Origin: Pseudoduganella umbonata
Lineage (GTDB): Bacteria > Pseudomonadota > Gammaproteobacteria > Burkholderiales > Burkholderiaceae_D
Direction: 5' to 3'
Assembly (NCBI RefSeq): GCF_014192225.1
Contig: NZ_JACHXS010000003.1
Span: forward strand, 248,001 to 312,000
DNA: 64,000 nucleotides
Shown here: one piece after another, positions 63,138-64,000 of the stretch
Numbering within the stretch: position 1 is the first letter of the stretch
Layout: the number at the start of each line of letters is the position of its first letter
The notes under the pieces: model-generated
Seen by the model: the letters and a program-made list of their open reading frames with translations, nothing else
The model's database searches: none
Told to the model about the DNA's origin: nothing
Position numbers and translations under genes: made by a program

Positions 63138-64000
63138 CTAGGACGGCGCGCGCATGCCGCTGACCTGGGCAAGCTGCGACAGGCCTTCCGGCGCGAGCTC
63201 CTGCAGCAGCTCGGTGAAATTCTTGTCGACCAGGCCCATGGCCCGCTGCAGCAGCAGCGGCACGGGGCTGGCCGGCTCGTGACGCGCATACCAGCCGCAC
63301 ATGCGTTCGAGGAGCTGCACGACATCGGCGCGGCTGGCGATCGCGCCGTCGCGGGGCATGCCGGAGTGCGCGGCTGCCGGGTCTTCCTGCACGGGCGCAA
63401 TGGCGGGCTGTGCAACGAACCTGTCGCGGTAAGGGCCGATCGCCCGCAGCGCGCGGCGCAGCAGCACGGCAAGCGGCGCCATGTCCAGGCCGGTGCCGGC
63501 GGGCAGGCGCATACCCAGCGCCGCATCGATGGCCTGCACGCTGCCGGCTGCCGACTCCAGCGCCGCCGCCGTCGCGGCCAGCGCCTCGCTGCCAGCCGCG
63601 GCGAAGGCGGCCTCGATCGCGGCGGGCGCAACCGCGGACCCGACCTCGCCGCTGTCCTGCCCGTCGCCGCTGTGCCGGGCTGCCGCCTCGATATCCTGCA
63701 GCGCGAAAGATCCGACGCCGCGTGCCTCGACCAGTGGCGCAGCCAGCAGTTCGCGCAGCAGGCCGCCCGCCTGCACCAGCATGGCCAGCGTATTGATGCG
63801 CAGCGTGGGGTCGCAGTCGTCGTCGGGGTCGAGTTGCGGATGCAGGCCGTCCCAATGATCCGACAGCAGCGCGGACACCAGCGACAGCCCGGCAGCCAGG
63901 CCCGGCACCCCGTCGAGTCCCAGCAGTGCGCGGACCAGCAGGACCACCACGCGCAGGTCGCGGGTGCATGCCATCAGGTCGAGCGCCTGCGCGCGGATCG
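63138..64000 (-). CDS. tssA: Type VI secretion protein TssA (N-terminus beyond window)
   Basis: The reading frame runs through the right window edge, so the start is missing. Visible residues include RDLRVVVLLVRALLGLDGVP and HWDGLHPQLDPDDDCDPTLR of the N-terminal ImpA domain. The C-terminal extension (ERMCGWYARHEPASPVPLLL) resembles TssA proteins that bind the baseplate. The gene heads the visible part of the operon, 107 nt before tssB; further genes may precede it outside the window. Confidence 0.88.
   Translation of the reverse strand, partial: IRAQALDLMACTRDLRVVVLLVRALLGLDGVPGLAAGLSLVSALLSDHWDGLHPQLDPDDDCDPTLRINTLAMLVQAGGLLRELLAAPLVEARGVGSFALQDIEAAARHSGDGQDSGEVGSAVAPAAIEAAFAAAGSEALAATAAALESAAGSVQAIDAALGMRLPAGTGLDMAPLAVLLRRALRAIGPYRDRFVAQPAIAPVQEDPAAAHSGMPRDGAIASRADVVQLLERMCGWYARHEPASPVPLLLQRAMGLVDKNFTELLQELAPEGLSQLAQVSGMRAPS

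Overview
The window is GC-rich DNA from a Gram-negative betaproteobacterium, most likely the Massilia/Telluria group of Oxalobacteraceae (Burkholderiales). This is inferred from the codon use, TonB-dependent receptors with a sugar ABC importer, a PHA-type esterase and phasin-like protein, PEP-CTERM exported proteins, a membrane PQQ glucose dehydrogenase, the long isocitrate lyase and a complete-looking type VI secretion locus. No species can be named from the sequence alone. No tRNA, rRNA, CRISPR array, insertion sequence or phage gene was seen.

Layout. 1-536: start of an aromatic-acid-type MFS transporter, cut by the window edge. 779-13441: a minus-strand fructan/fructoside utilisation operon in the order LacI regulator, periplasmic binding protein, two permeases, a small clan GH-J hydrolase, an exported LamG-GH32 hydrolase, the ABC ATPase, a PfkB fructokinase and a TonB receptor. 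Most junctions are 4-nt ATGA overlaps. Three near-identical LacI-type operators (13484, 8164, 3695) punctuate it, the first just downstream of a strong promoter. 13594-16605: a second TonB receptor with a hexamer-repeat (AQ)10 tract. 17226-20757: a cation efflux protein, a PHB-depolymerase-like esterase, a phasin-like protein and a cyclase-family hydrolase. 20758-21189: a gene-free stretch with a candidate structured RNA ending in a terminator, bracketed by two LacI-type palindromes, followed by two tandem PEP-CTERM proteins. 22347-25928: gcd with a 44-bp TetR-type palindrome upstream and a convergent TetR gene. 26027-31263: aceA, a SAM methyltransferase and a GMC oxidoreductase. 31465-39732: accessory genes (two LysR regulators, SDR, SnoaL-like protein, three alpha/beta hydrolases, an exported HExxH protein and an HTH-GAF regulator).

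40244-44666 is a plus-strand signalling set: ECF sigma factor, DoxX protein, FecR-like exported protein, a Tll0287-like haem-sensor/HAMP protein and a Ser/Thr kinase. It runs head-on, with 2 nt to spare, into the minus-strand type VI secretion operon (44669-64000): tssA-B-C-hcp-E-F-G-H-vgrG-FHA-K-L-M. No tssJ, PAAR gene or effector/immunity pair is visible.

How it fits together. The left third is a LacI-controlled route for fructose polymers or oligomers: outer-membrane uptake, hydrolysis, ABC import and phosphorylation. The right third couples envelope or redox sensing and a kinase to a contractile secretion machine. The middle is a mosaic of carbon-metabolism and accessory genes, each with a recognisable local operator.
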